A stretch of 64,000 nucleotides of DNA from Nymphaea colorata (GCF_008831285.2 NC_045140.1:7622505-7686504), one strand, 5' to 3'; shown: positions 23,751 through 37,084, numbered from the stretch's first letter. Program-made: numbers and translations. The notes: generated from the letters alone by a model not told the origin.

Positions 23751-25051
23751 AGTTCCACCATCTTAAGTGGAGAAATTGGCTGTGGAGAAGAAAAATAATA
23801 AAAAGTGGAGGAGAGAGAGAGAGAGAGAAAAAAAAGGTGACAGAATGAGGGAGAAAGGAAGGGATGAAATTACTCACATGCACACGTATACAAGCTTCTC
23901 AACTGCGAAATTTTATGTGCTTCCTTTGAAGAATGGATGCAATTGATCAAACCTCAACTTTTAGTCATGGTTCAGTCTAGCTTGAAAGTGCCAAGCGTCC
24001 AGATATGTCTCTCTGCCACTAAGTTCCATGAATGAAGGACACATTAAAGAAGTATTTAATGGAGATGAAAGGTTTGTCTATGCAAATTTAACTCACCAGC
24101 TGGCTTCAAATAGCTGCATGAGCTTTCTTGCTTTCTAATCCCATTATCGCAAGAACTGCATAAAATGAAAAATGATACTCAAGGCGCAGCTGATAGTCAC
24201 TGTATCTTGGATGCCTGGGCAATCACATTGTATCAGGCATTTTGCTTGGCAACGTTCCAAGAACTAACTCCTATCGACTAGTCTCTTGGATGTCCGAAGA
24301 CATTTTCGTGCATATCATCTTGCAATTTTTCTAAAGACGCACACACACAAACACACATGGGTTTGGGTGGAGAGACAGTAAAAGCCTCACCTGCTGGATG
24401 GTTGATGATGTTGATTACGTCATGCACTTAAGGCTTCCCCCATCAATGGCCTTCCCTTGAAAGAATCATAGCTGTAGCTGTTCCAGTTTCTCCAACTAGA
24501 AATTGAAAGAATGATGACTGAGGCACTGGCAGGCTGGCAGTTCTCTTTTCATCACAGACATGCACATCCAAGATAGGCTGAGAACAAGTTCTGGCTTTCT
24601 GATCCGGACCTTAACTCAACAAAATTAAATAAAGAAAGAAATAAGCATTGATTTTCTAGGGATTAAACTGGAACAACATGTCTAATCTAACCCATTCGTG
24701 AAAGCAACAATAAATCATAAGACCTGTACCCAAAAAAATCAGGCTCTAGTTTCCACTTGGTCGCAGAACCAACCTGCTCTTTAAAAGGGGATAACACCAT
24801 GTTCTTGATCCAGACAGAATTAAGGGCGTTGGTGGTCTAGAAGCTGCAGATATTTTCCTCTCCAGATATGTAGCATCTAATGCAGTGGCTCCATATATTA
24901 CATGCACGAAGAGAAAGAGAGCTACGTCCATTTTGATCAGAGATGGCTTTTGTGTATATGACTTGTATATTTGTTGCTTCCGTAGTTGAAAAGGATATTC
25001 CATAATATTTTCATGGTTTAAGAAGAAATATCTCTCTGACGCTCTCTCACG
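23751..25051. other. Intergenic, no gene seen
   Basis: Some GA-rich sequence (23810-23835) and no recognisable protein or RNA gene. The part next to 25051 is probably the 3' UTR of the PPR gene. Confidence 0.55.
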
Positions 25052-27262
25052 TCAGAACCTGCCATCGTCAACCACATGAATTGAGCTTGATCCTGGAGTG
25101 CGTTGGCCTCCCCTGAGCTCCTTCATCCTCTTCCTTACATTTACAGCTCTCTCCCATTTCCCAGCTTCGGCATAGATGTTAGCCAGTAGCAATTGACAAT
25201 CAGTATTCCCTGGATCAAGCTCCAGTATCTGCTGAACTATGCGCTCTCCGACCTCAACATTTCTATGGCTCCTGCATGCAAATAAAAGTGCTCCCCATGT
25301 TGAGATTGCAGGCTTCATTGGCATATTGAGAATCAGCTCCTCTGCCTCAATCAAATTGCCAGCTTGACCAAGAAGGACTACCATGCATCCATAGTGAGCA
25401 AGACTTGGCTTAATTCGATGGACTGTCCTCATGCAATTGAAAAAGTGCCATGCAGCATCCAACCAGCCTGCATGGCGACATGCAGTAAGCAAAGCAAGGA
25501 ACGTGAAACTATCTGGTGCGACCTGTAACTGCTGCATCTCTGTAAACACGTTCAATGCCTCCTTCTCACATCCATTGAGGGCCAGTCCACGGATCAAAGC
25601 ATTCCACGCAGAACTGCTTTTTGTTTTCATCCCATGGAAGATGCCAAATGCAGTGTCCATGCTTCCACAACGAGCATACATGTCCACAACCGCAGCACCA
25701 AGACTGCACTTCAGCTCAATCCCTTTCTTGTGCATGTACGCATGAAGTGATTCGCCCTGACGTAATGCTGCAAAGTCTGCACACCCCACCATCAAGCTTA
25801 ACAAAGTGGCATCATCTGGCTCAGCCTCTGTCATTTGCATCTCGGCGAAGAGTTCAAAAGCCTCTTTAAGTCTCCTGCTCTGCGAGTACCCAAAAACCAT
25901 AGCATTCCAAGAAACCAGGTCCCTTTCAGTCATTCTGTTAAATAATCTTCGGGCATGGTCCACCGATCCGCACCTACAGAAACCCACTACCAAAGAACAA
26001 CATCCCACAACTGTTTCATTCTCCTTAAACAGTCTCAATGCCTTATCCATCAGCCCGCACCCAGAGTAAAAATGAACCAAACTGTTATGCAGTTTATCGT
26101 CTTCCAAACCACACTTGATAACATAAGCATGGATTTTCTCGCCTTCAAGAACTTCCATCAATCTAGTGCATGATGACAACACACTGGCAATGGTAATCTC
26201 GTTTGGTCGGATACTAGTGGTTCTCATCTCTCTGTATACCATCAGCGCTTCCTGGTAAAACCCAGCTTGCAGACAAGCTGAAATCAAGGCAGACCATGAG
26301 ATCACGTCTTTGTCAGGCATTTCGTTTAGAAGCCTTTCTGCCTTTTCCAGGAAGCCTAATCTTACATATCCAGCGATCAACGCGTTCCAAGAAACAGCAT
26401 GTCGATGGAGTAGACCATCAAATATTATGCAAGCAACGTGTATGCTTCCACAATTGGCATACATATGAACAATTCCGTTTAGGACAAAGGCATCAAAAGC
26501 AAGATGTTCAAACTTAATAACATGACAATGAATCTGCCTACCAGATTCAAGAGAGCACATACTTGCACAGGCAGACAAGGCAATGGCCACAATGTATGCA
26601 TCTGGCTGTCCAATCTTGAGAAGGTCGGAAAAAAGCGCCAAAACTTCTACATGGCATCCCAATTGCTTGTAACCATTTAATACTGTGCTCCACGAGATCA
26701 AATTCCTCGTGGGCATTTCTTCAAAAAGTTGACGCGAACGCTCGACAAAGCCTTCGGCAAAACACCCATGAATAAGGGTGTTGTAGCTCACGACGTCGGG
26801 CTGAGGTATTTCCACAAACACTTTGAGTGCAACTTCCGCTCCTTCGCAATTGACGTACAACTGGAGCAAATTGTTCATCACGAAAACATCGGACACAAAG
26901 CCAAGCTTCAAAACCTGTCCGTGCATTACTCGTCCAGGTTTGAGTTGCTTGGTAGTAGCACATGCGCTCAGGATAAACGAGAAGGTGAAGGAATCGGGCA
27001 CACCCGATTGACGGATCATCCGACGATAGAAGAGAAGGGCATCCTTCAGGTGAAGAGATTGCGTGCAGCCACGGATCATGGAATTCCAAGTGAAGGTAGA
27101 ATTAACATCATTATCTGCAGCTGCAGCAGTGGAAGCATGAGAAGAGCAGAAGAGGGTGGAACTGCAAGTGCAAGGGTAGATGACACGGCGAAGGATCACA
27201 TAGTTGGCTCGGTTGGGGTGGTTGGCGAAGGTGAGGCCGCATGTTTGTGTGAACCGTCTCAT
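25052..27262 (-). CDS. PLS-class pentatricopeptide repeat protein, E type
   Basis: A single intronless frame of 736 residues, ATG at 27262 and TGA at 25054-25052. The first 55 or so residues are rich in Arg, Ser and Thr with few acids (MRRFTQTCG…), fitting a mitochondrial or plastid targeting peptide. From about residue 57 there are back-to-back PPR repeats of 31-36 residues with typical signatures: TWNSMIRGC, VVSYNTLIHGCF, LISWSTVLNGY, AVSWNALIAGY, VISWSALISACL, LVSWNAMVFGYSQ, SSAWNALIRGLALNG. The C-terminus (about 640-736) is an E motif (STWGALLFACRSHRNVEVGERI, LELDPGNTDCQLLLANIYAEAGKW) and ends at IHVVDDGRF. No DYW deaminase domain follows. PLS proteins bind single-stranded organellar RNA and mostly specify C-to-U editing sites; E-type members need a deaminase partner in trans. 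The RNA target cannot be read from here. Confidence 0.93.
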   Translation of the reverse strand: MRRFTQTCGLTFANHPNRANYVILRRVIYPCTCSSTLFCSSHASTAAAADNDVNSTFTWNSMIRGCTQSLHLKDALLFYRRMIRQSGVPDSFTFSFILSACATTKQLKPGRVMHGQVLKLGFVSDVFVMNNLLQLYVNCEGAEVALKVFVEIPQPDVVSYNTLIHGCFAEGFVERSRQLFEEMPTRNLISWSTVLNGYKQLGCHVEVLALFSDLLKIGQPDAYIVAIALSACASMCSLESGRQIHCHVIKFEHLAFDAFVLNGIVHMYANCGSIHVACIIFDGLLHRHAVSWNALIAGYVRLGFLEKAERLLNEMPDKDVISWSALISACLQAGFYQEALMVYREMRTTSIRPNEITIASVLSSCTRLMEVLEGEKIHAYVIKCGLEDDKLHNSLVHFYSGCGLMDKALRLFKENETVVGCCSLVVGFCRCGSVDHARRLFNRMTERDLVSWNAMVFGYSQSRRLKEAFELFAEMQMTEAEPDDATLLSLMVGCADFAALRQGESLHAYMHKKGIELKCSLGAAVVDMYARCGSMDTAFGIFHGMKTKSSSAWNALIRGLALNGCEKEALNVFTEMQQLQVAPDSFTFLALLTACRHAGWLDAAWHFFNCMRTVHRIKPSLAHYGCMVVLLGQAGNLIEAEELILNMPMKPAISTWGALLFACRSHRNVEVGERIVQQILELDPGNTDCQLLLANIYAEAGKWERAVNVRKRMKELRGGQRTPGSSSIHVVDDGRF

Positions 27263-28370
27263 GCCTCTGCACCTCCATGCAGTGTGGCAAACTCTTCGCC
27301 ATATCGATGCATTGTGAAAAGTGACGCGAGTACCTCAACATATTGGTTCATGAGATTTCATGATTCAATCGTTAACTACAAATCGAAAATTAAACTAAGA
27401 AAAACAGAGACAAACTGCAATCAGTACATAACAAAAACACCAAGTAATTTGTAACAATCATGCGATCAAAGAAAATTGAAGTGGTTATCTGTGTGAGGCA
27501 TACGATCTAAGAAAATGAAGGTTTTAAAAATAGATTTCCAACTTTTGAAGGGGTAACAAAAACATGCTCCAAGTTAGTTTTACTACATTAGGTTAAATGA
27601 AAGAATTTTAAATTTAAGCATGTCGTTGTTATACCATCAAAAGTTGAACGCGCTTTTGTAAAACTTCCAAACATGTTAAAATCAAATTAAATAATGAAAG
27701 TATCAGTTAAATTCTTATAGGCATACAATCACAGAAGAATACAATGAAAGTAACATGACTTTTACAAACATATGCTGACTTAAGGGCGTAACCATATGTC
27801 ATTGCTGCAATTCTATCAAAATTTCACGGGAACTGAACAAAATCATATTATTTAGGGTACGAGCGTAATATGATAATCAAATTGTAGATAGCATCTAAGG
27901 AATGTCAATGGATTGAATTTATATCAGATATCCAACGAACTGCTTCAAAGAATTTGTATATAGGAAAAAAAATTGAAATCTGATTAACAAATCCAAGTAA
28001 CTTGGGATTTAAGATCAACATCCAATTGCATTCAGAACTTTTTTTTTTTTTCACTGCAAACGGGCAGGGGAATGACCTCATCCTTTTATTCGAAGGAAGA
28101 AAAAATACAAAAACTAACAACCGAATAAACAAGAACATGAAAAAAAAACAATAGCTCAGAGGAGCCCAGAAACATATGAAGAAAACTAATTACAGTAAAA
28201 AATTCTTTGATCTGCGAATAGTGAGACGATCTCAGCTGACAAAAAGCCATATGAAATTCTCAGGTCTGCTATTCTCCTCAGTGAAAGAAATTTAGCCATT
28301 GAAATATTAGATCAATTGCTCATCTTGCGGCCATATCTTCCACCTTTTATTGTTGGAAACAAGTGAAATG
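27263..28370. other. Intergenic / PPR promoter side, no gene seen
   Basis: AT-rich, stops in all frames, one poly-T run near 28041. The first few hundred bases should hold the PPR promoter and leader, but no defined element can be placed. Confidence 0.5.
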
Positions 28371-28375
28371 TGCCC

Positions 28376-30240
28376 ACTATGAAAGGCAGTTGTCCAACTG
28401 AGAGGTTTCACTCATGATCAAACAGCCTTGTGATAACTCACAAGAACTTTGAACCATAACTCCATCAAACCGGATAATAACGACAGTAACAAAAGAATCA
28501 TTCCAAACTGAGGAGGCCATCTCGATTAACCAACCAGAAACATAGTCACAAAGCCAGAAGGGACTGAAAACCTTAGTCTTTACCCACCAACAAACCATTT
28601 TTGCAACATGTTCTACCCATTCTTTGTTTAAATAGACTCAAAAACATGCTTGCCAAACTTCTCTCTTGGCCTTATCTATAGATCGATATTTATCTTTATG
28701 CACAACCTGATTACGAATGAACCATATTTTCCAAACCACTACATTGAATGGTAAAGCCAACATTTGTTGAGTTCTCTACAACTAGATTTCCTGTTTGCCC
28801 ACCATAAGAAAATAGAGTAGAAGCCTCCTGCTGGAAATCTAGAAATACCAAACCAATATAGAACAAGCAACCAAGTGCCTTTAGAAAAGGAGCAGGAAAA
28901 AAGAAGGTGGTCTTGGTCTTCAACTGCACCCTTACAAAAACTGCATCTTGAAGCTAGAACAAGACCAAATCTTTGTGCTCTAGCCTCAGTTGGATGTCTA
29001 CCAAAGCTTCCAATGTAAGAGAACCAAGTAGCTCGAAGAATGGAACTTGCTGAACAGAGTCTGTGTCTCCATCCCTACCAAACCTTTAATTCTAATTTTC
29101 TCTCATGTTTGAGATCGAGAATTAATTGGTCTACCATCATCTTTCCAAATTAGAAAGTCGTCACCTACAATGAGGCGAGTCTTCAATTTCTCTACAATCA
29201 TAGTGTGATTAATCCATATTGGATCGTCAACCTAGTAAGTTGAGATAGCCTCTTTAACTGATGACCCTTCTTAAGAATCAATTAGAGTGTACAACTAACA
29301 TGAGATGGAAGGGAATGTAGCACAGATTCAGTTAAGCAAATCATACAAACACAGGATAAAAGTCTGGCCTTCAAAAGACCCAATTTTTTCTTAATCTTTA
29401 GAGGAATTTCATCCCAGGCTGAGAAAGGAAGCTGAAAAGGAAAAAATGGGAACCCAAGGCATCTTGAGGGGAAAGTGCCTTTAGTCCAACCGTTGAATAT
29501 TTTTTAGTTTCCTGCACCACTAGTTAGTGACATCAAATGGAAAGCAGACTAACTTGTCAAAATCAATCATCATACTAGAACCATTAAAAAGGTCAGCCAA
29601 CATGGTCCCCAAAATCTTCAACTTCTTCATTGTAGCCTTGAGAAAAGCAAAACATCATCTACATAAATGATGGTCATAGGCCCTTCAATATTTCACCCCA
29701 AATCTGGAGTAAAAATCTGCTTACTAATTACTTTAAATTGAAGTCTTCAATAGAAAATTTCCATTACAATTAAGAACAAATAAAGAGGGAGAGGGTCCCC
29801 GTATTTTAAACCCCTTCCACTGTATAAAAAAAAAAAAAAAAAGCAATCAACAAATCATAAGAAGGTATAGACATGCTGAACATGACCCGATCCATGCACC
29901 AGGAGTGAAAACCAAGAAAAGTCAAGTCTGATTTCAAAAGATACCAATTTATCATAGGCTTTAGATAAATCAATCATTGCACAAAAGCTAAGGGATGAGG
30001 AGCGAACATAGAATGAGGCACTTCATGAGCCAACAAATAAGAATGACGAATCATCCTTTCAGGTAAGAAAGCCCCTTGAACATTAAAAATTTTCCTATTC
30101 AAAATATTCTTTATGCGAAAGACCATTACTCTTTTCCTAATGTAGTAGACCTAAAATTAGAAATATGTCTCGAGTCCACCTTTTTAAGCAGCAATGCAAT
30201 ATGCTTTTAATCAACCTTCCTCATCATATTGGTATTTGGA
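28376..30240 (-). mobile_element. Decayed LINE retrotransposon, second copy
   Basis: Minus-strand remains of a non-LTR reverse transcriptase. ERMIRHSYLLAHEV and AMIDLSKAYDKLVSFE (about 29930-30080) correspond to the conserved 'DLSKAYDxV' palm motif. IIYVDDVLLFSR (about 29645-29680) is the catalytic YVDD box, still intact here. Further down are a thumb-like region and a zf-RVT-like segment near 28880-29030. Many stops and frameshifts; 5' part with the endonuclease not seen. The wording differs from the LINE at 2.6-6.2 kb, so it is probably another family. Confidence 0.75.
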
Positions 30241-30830
30241 AAATGATCATAATGTCTCGATACTTCGATTGATATGATCTATGACTTATATTTGGATCTA
30301 AAAATGGATCTAGCTCTCAGATTTGGGGTTGGATCTGGATCAAAAGCTTAGAATGGATCAAAAATAATATATTTGGATTTGGATCTCGAATTTTGATCTA
30401 AAAGTCATACTTGGTTGTGAATCTCAGATTTAGTTCTGGATTAAGGTAAAAACATAAAATTGGACCTAAATTTGGATCTAGATCAAGAATTTGAAACTGG
30501 ATAAGGATATGAATCTAGACTTTGGATCTTGGGTTCGGATTGGGTCCGAATTGATATGAAGGCACTGGGATTAAACAAGTCCAGAATTGAGATTTGGATC
30601 AGGTTTAGATCTAAAGTTTTGTTGTGGATCCAGTTTTAGAATTTGGATTTGGATATGAATCCATTTTGTATGTGGTTTGAGTCTAGGGATCTATTTTAGA
30701 TCTGGGGCTAGTATTTGGATCTAGGGCTCTGTTTTGGATCTAGGGCTACCTTTGGATCTAAGGCTGGGCTTTGGATCTAGATTTGGATCTTGGGGTTTGT
30801 TTTAGGCCTATATATGATTTTTTGAACTGG
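30241..30830. repeat. Degenerate GGATCT-rich stretch
   Basis: About 590 bp in which GGATCT, GGATCA or TTTGGAT recurs dozens of times at irregular 12-25 bp spacing, most densely at 30590-30790 (TTTGGATCTAGGGCT-like units). It looks like an old short-unit satellite; no fixed period is left. Confidence 0.7.
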
Positions 30831-33574
30831 ATCCCAGTTTAAATAATAGAATTAGTCTAAATTGAGATTGGGCTTTGTGTCCAAAGTCTGAATTACATCC
30901 AAATAAGTCCCAAATATCGTTGATAGTCAAATAAAAGAAGAAATTGACCATAATTAAGAGAAATTGAGGTGGTTGAAGCCGAAGATCCTTCAAGGTTGTT
31001 GTAAAGTTATCACAAAATGTTTGATAAAGTCTAAATATAGAATCTTTGAAAAATTTGGGGCGATTACAGTCGTTGATGCTTTTCAGGAGAAGCCCTCGAC
31101 AAAAACCCTATCTCGATGTTTCCAGCTATGGATTTAGATTTAATCCATTTTCAAATAAATATTCAATTGAATTGGGATTCAGTTTCGGTTCAAACAAATA
31201 TCTCATATCAAATATCTAGTTCTTTAACATATGCAATTCAAGTTTGCTTGTATTTTAAAAAGTGAAATTTGGATTTTGTGGTAAAATTAACAGTCAGTTT
31301 TCGATTGAATTGAAATTATGAATTTAAAAGTCTGATTCATATATGGTACTATATGTGTTATTCATTTGTATTTGAATCCAAACATGTGAACATATTATAC
31401 ATTAGACATGGCAAATCGATTTGCATTCAATCCACTAACGTTTCTACTTGAGCATGCTAAATGGAGAGGATGTTGCAAAGGTGGATGAATTCAAAGTGCC
31501 AAAGTGAGGATTTTGAACATTATGTCATATATTAGTGTGGATGAGGGTGTTAAAAAAATAATTGCTGTGAAAAGAGAAATAAAAGTGTGAACTCAAACAG
31601 CGACCCAAACAGATGAGTCAAAGATTCTATAAATGGAGAACTCCGTGACGGAAAGTCGTTGAATGTAATATGGTTTCATAACCATTCCTCAGTGCGGTTA
31701 ATTCATTACCACAGACTTCTTGATCTCCAACAATAGTATCCACCAGTCTTCTCTGAAATACAGAAATATAAATTAAAGAAAAAAGTTGCTAAGGTGTCAA
31801 CGTGTTGTAAGGCCTAGAAGGTGCAGCTGGACTACCCCATCTTCAGACACTTTCTTCTTGTTTCTACTACACTTTGTTTTGGCATCATAAGACAAGCCTA
31901 AGCAAAGGCTGACGTTCCCTGCACTAATTGTCTGCCACCTACTCGCTCTGCCGAAATTTAGAGCCCCTCTCCCTAAACAACTTAAGTTGCAGAACTATTT
32001 AGAAAATGACGCTTTCATATTCCTCTCTCAGATGTGATTCCCAAAAAAGCCTCATGCAAGGATTGGATAAGAACATATCTACTGAAATGCACAACCATAC
32101 CTCTACCAAAGTCCAACCAGACATTTGGATCTTACATAAAGCAGCGTAGTTGGAGTTCATTTGCTTCGAGAAATGGGGCAAAGGCAAGAAAAAATTGCTT
32201 TTAACAGCACATTCAACAACATAATCTTTACTATGTTTGACATGTTTCATGTAGACGACTCTGCCATCTCCAACCACTACTCTAAAATTTCCATATCAAA
32301 CTATAGGTACCCGGATCTAAACCCAGAACTAGCAACCACATATGCTAATGAAGCATCAAGCAACAGGTGCCGCACATTCGCAATGCTAGCACCAACACAT
32401 ATTAACGGTGCATCAAGCATGACTCACATGGGCCTAATAGTGCCATACATTTCCAACAGGCATCACTTGGCGAACCAATCTGAATGCGCAAGCATTGCTC
32501 ACAAATCGACTATTTAGGTAGTGAACATTGACCAACCTAAAAAATGAACTTGCGACAGGTAATGTTCCTCTTGCCATCAGATGCACAGAACTCTACCTTC
32601 GCAGGTAATCGTTATCAGATACGACTCGAACAGAGAGTGTCCATGTTAGGGTTTCCAGAGTTCAAAGTGGCCTCCCGTACCAATTACGACAGTTGTTCAA
32701 CAATGTCACCAGAGGGGCCTCCTTGGGCATAGGTGGGTATCAGTGATTCTAGTCAGCAACGGATCCCATGTGATGCAAGCGGGACAAGTTGTTTATCAAG
32801 CATTGTCAATTGTCATCAGGTGGTAGGCTTCCCCGGCCCACGATATCTTTCAAAGACTATGGTGGAGAGCGAGATTCCTCCATCGCTCAGCAGGAAGGCA
32901 AATGCTCATTGGTGTCCATAGTAGCAGGTCAACGAAAACTGGAAAGAGCAGATGCACAGATTGAAGGCTGTGAAAGTCGGATCCGTTACTCATGAACCCA
33001 GAATGTGAAAGCGTCTTCCAACGAAGCAGATTCCGAAAAGGATGGCCGTCTGAGCAACTGATTCATCTTTTTTTTGTTGTGAGCCTAATCTAGTCTGAAT
33101 ACTGGTCTCAACCTAGTGAGGGCTGGAATACAGTCCAGGAACGCAAAAAGTAGTAGAGTCGTTTCACGACTCCCATTTTGTTTATATACATATCCTCTTC
33201 TTTTTTGTCAATAAAATCAGGGGGGTAAGCCCCCAGCAAGCGTTTACCGGCAAGCATATAAATATACAGCATCCTGTAGAAGAACAAAATTAACTTAAAC
33301 TTTTGTCCGCGCAAAATCTCATTCAAGCTCGCTGATCCTTGGTAGGGGTAAGTCTAATGGCCGCCACGGAATTCATGAGAAAGGCCAAGAAGTCTCAAAA
33401 TTTTGGCTGCTCGTACTACCACAGCAGCATCCAAAAATTATCTGCCAATTGACGTTCGCCACAATTATAATGGAGAAAAATCTCTCCACTTCTTGCTTCA
33501 AACGCTTTCTGGCAATTACACCAAATCAAAACATCAAAAATCAAATAGAATAAATATAGATACAGAAAACTCAT
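30831..33574. other. Intergenic, no gene seen; 3' side of UBP23-like gene
   Basis: No domain recognised in any frame. The last few hundred bases before 33575 are likely the 3' UTR of the UBP23-like gene. The short open stretches at 32161-32517 and 32544-32995 show no family signature. Confidence 0.5.
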
Positions 33575-36376
33575 TCATATCCTCAATGGTTGGTGACCGG
33601 GCCTTGTTTGTTCCAGGTTGGTATGTTTCAATTTTGCTTTCTTGGTTGCAATTTCTTGGAATGGGTTGCCCATGCCAGCTAGATGTTGGGACTTCTTTAT
33701 CTTCTTTCTTTTACCCTGATCATACTCCTCATCCCTGAAAGTTCGCAAAATGATAAAATATGTAATTGGATTTTCGTTCAAACATCAACCATTACTGGCT
33801 ACAACTTTACAATCTCTTACCATTCATCAAGCACATAACCAATGCTTGTTAGCAGTTTACCCTGGAACTGCTTGGCCCGATCACATCCTGATGCTTGTCC
33901 ATCATCCCAGCGAGCAACTGCAAAGTAGGAATAAATCAGCTCTGTCCATACATATATATATGCAATGCATGATCTCAGAAATTTCACTTTTTGTCCACAT
34001 GCATTTTTCACAAATCTAACCCCATGGGAGGATCCTCTGCGTGAAAAAACCTAGCGATTATAAAAGAACCCTACTCCTGAATGCAGAAGAGGAAAAGAAA
34101 ATAAAAACTGGATTCGATAATAAAGAAAAAAAGGTTGCCGAGCATCTACACAATGGCCTAGGCATTTTGAAATGGCAGGTTGCTTAGAAAACAGCCAGCT
34201 TAAGCAACCAGGCAAGCCTAGGAGCTTACGTAAGCAGTCTGTCACAACAATTAAATGCTACTATTTGGTGAAAGATCTTGTTTGTTCAAAGCAACTCCAA
34301 CAGATCTCCCTATATTTTTCCTTATTCTCAGAACTAAAGAGCTGATTAAGGTGCCCAACATTGAGTTGTCAATAACTAATCTCTACGCACACAATCACAG
34401 TCAAAGACTTGTTTTGGAGAAAATTAGTCCCCAGGAGCCCATGAAGTTCGCTTCTGCTAATAGTTGGCTCCAAACAGTAACCCAATATTATTGGAGGGCT
34501 AGAGACTCCAATTTGCAGTTGGACATGTTTCCTTTCTCCTTCATGTCCCCAGCCTCCTGGATTACCAAAAGCAATTTTCCAAAGACAACTGCCTTTCTTA
34601 GCTCAGACATCTGATATCATTCTATCAGACACACTACCCCTCCACTTTCCGTCATTTCAAAATTACTTGTTATGAAACTAACGGCAATCTAACCACATGG
34701 TTTTTTAGAGAACTTACATAAAAAATATAGGATTTGAAGAACTCATGAATAGATCAGATATTACAAACACATTAAAATCAATGGCCTTGGCTTTGTCACC
34801 TAATAAAATCTGATCCACATTGTGTTTCTACATTTTTGTGTATGTAGAATCCATCTGTCCAATTAGATTCTAACTTCCAAGTCGTTAAAATTGGAAATCA
34901 AACACAGACTGCTCGCGGTCCTAAAAAGGCTACTCTGGACTAATCCGTCTGAGCTGGTCCAAGTTGGTTGACTAAAATAAAACAAATAGGGAGGTGAAAA
35001 AAAAATTAAAGTGATAAAAGTAGTAAAAAGACAATATATTACTATGAATCAAAATCAAATAAACCATGTAGTTCACCTGTGACAGCCATAGGAGGATATC
35101 AATTGCAACACCTCATAAATCTGATCTGTGTTGTGCTTCTACATTTCTAATACACAGAATCTATCTATCCAATTAGATTCTCCGTCGTTAAAAATTAAAC
35201 TTGGAATACAGGCTGCTCACAGTACTAAAAGGCCAGTCTAGACCACTGAACTGGTCCCAGTTGGCTGACTGAAATAACACAATAGGAAGGCAAACACAGA
35301 CTGCAGCTTATGTATATAACGCTACTTTGTGTGTGTGCGTGTCCGTGCTTCTGAAAACATGTATGTCTCTGTTGACTAAAAAAAAATAGTAAGAAGTCCA
35401 GCAATATAATGTTTAAAATGGTTAAAGAACTAAACATAAAATAATCATACTAGTCAACTAAACCACATCGTTCAGCCAATGCACAGATGACAGAACATTA
35501 TGCAATATATCCTGCTACCAATATATATGTGCACAAATGTATGAATGTGTGTGTGTATATGCATGAAGAGAGAGAGACTGACACAAGCTTAATAAAATTG
35601 AAAATTTTCAGTAAACCATAGGGAGAGAAATTTAAAAAAAAGGAAAGAAAAAGAAAAACTAACCTGCAATTGGTGACAATCCTCTTGAAAGCAAGTCCAT
35701 GAACTTATTCTGAACTGCTCCCTTGTGCTGACCATTTGCCTCTCTTACACAAGCTAGATCCCCAGACTCATTTGTTTCTGCAGTTTTCTGCATATTTCTC
35801 TCTCTATTCATTCTTTTTCTTATACTTGTACTGCCATTATCACATTGACTTTGATCTCCCAGGTTGGCATAGCCATTTTCCTTGTATGCTACTCCAACCT
35901 GGCAAGACATACCCTGTGCATGAACAGGATCTCTGTGGACTTGTTCAGGAACACCAGTTTGACTTCTCAATTTAGTGCCTAAAATATCCTTTGCAATACT
36001 TTGCCTGATCTGGCTCCTGGCCTTGTGTTTATAATCTTTTTGTACTTTTAACGCTGCCAAAAACATTCTTCCACGAGAAGTAGGCATCATAGGAAGATAT
36101 TTTCTCTTCCTGATCTGCTTGGAAGTGGTCCTTTTCTGGTCAAGAACAGCACAAATTGTGTTCTGGTTGGTAAGAGCCTCCTCAGAACAACCATTCGTCA
36201 CAGTGGCCTGTGCGTCAATTGAAAGTTGTGCCTCACTATTCTGTGTTGATATTCTTGGCAGATCAACAGTCTTTTCTTCTCCAACAGAGCCACCAGGCTG
36301 TAAGTATAAAACATATTCATATCATTTTCCACTAACAATGAACACATTCCCGTGAGCATTTAACATAGCCAGAAGA

Positions 36377-36445
<69 letters not shown>

Positions 36446-37038
36446 CGAGAAAGAGAGAGAGAGTGTGTAAATAAGATGGATTTTGATTTTAAACATTTTC
36501 CACTTTTTGAGGGGTAAATGCATCTTTCCAGATTTAACTTACAGAGTTTATATGGTGGATATCAGTTTTTGGAAGACAATCTCAAAAAGCAAGTTTCTTC
36601 TTGTTATTCAAAAAACACAATGGTAAAGTGCATTAAATTCATAGGCTCATAGAACAGTTTTTGGGTTGTGAATTGTGAGTACTTTATAAGTTTATAGGTC
36701 TCTGGTTACAGTTTACACCACACATCTTCAATGGGGGTCAAAGAAACTCGAATTGTGAAACAGAAAAACATGTTTATTGCATGCACACATGCACATGTGC
36801 ACACACAAGTAAATTTGTCGACAAATAGCCAATATATAATCAACATCATTTTACAAAAAGTTCATAGCCAAAAGAAAGAAAAGAGAGAAAGTTGGCCGAT
36901 GCATTGCATTGGGCAGTTGAGAGTGGATTCCCATGTACAATGAAAATTCTCTCTCCCCCCCACCCCCACTATTTTTTCTCGGGGTGTGTATTCTCATTTC
37001 GATATTCTCTAACCAAAACCTAGCCGAAGGAATCAAAT

Positions 37039-37084
<46 letters not shown>

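Noticed and set aside
26729-27454. 241-codon open frame on the plus strand across the PPR gene start
   Set aside because: It is the antisense shadow of the PPR frame, has no domain, and begins inside well-conserved PPR codons.
34156-34221. Short inverted repeat (CCTAGGC … GCCTAGG, GGTTGCTTA … TAAGCAACC) as a miRNA or tRNA
   Set aside because: No tRNA box pattern and too many internal bulges for a confident miRNA precursor; left as a chance or decayed hairpin.
35659-36201. Separate 180-codon minus-strand gene
   Set aside because: It is exon 8 of the UBP23-like gene; phases join exactly to exon 7 and exon 9.
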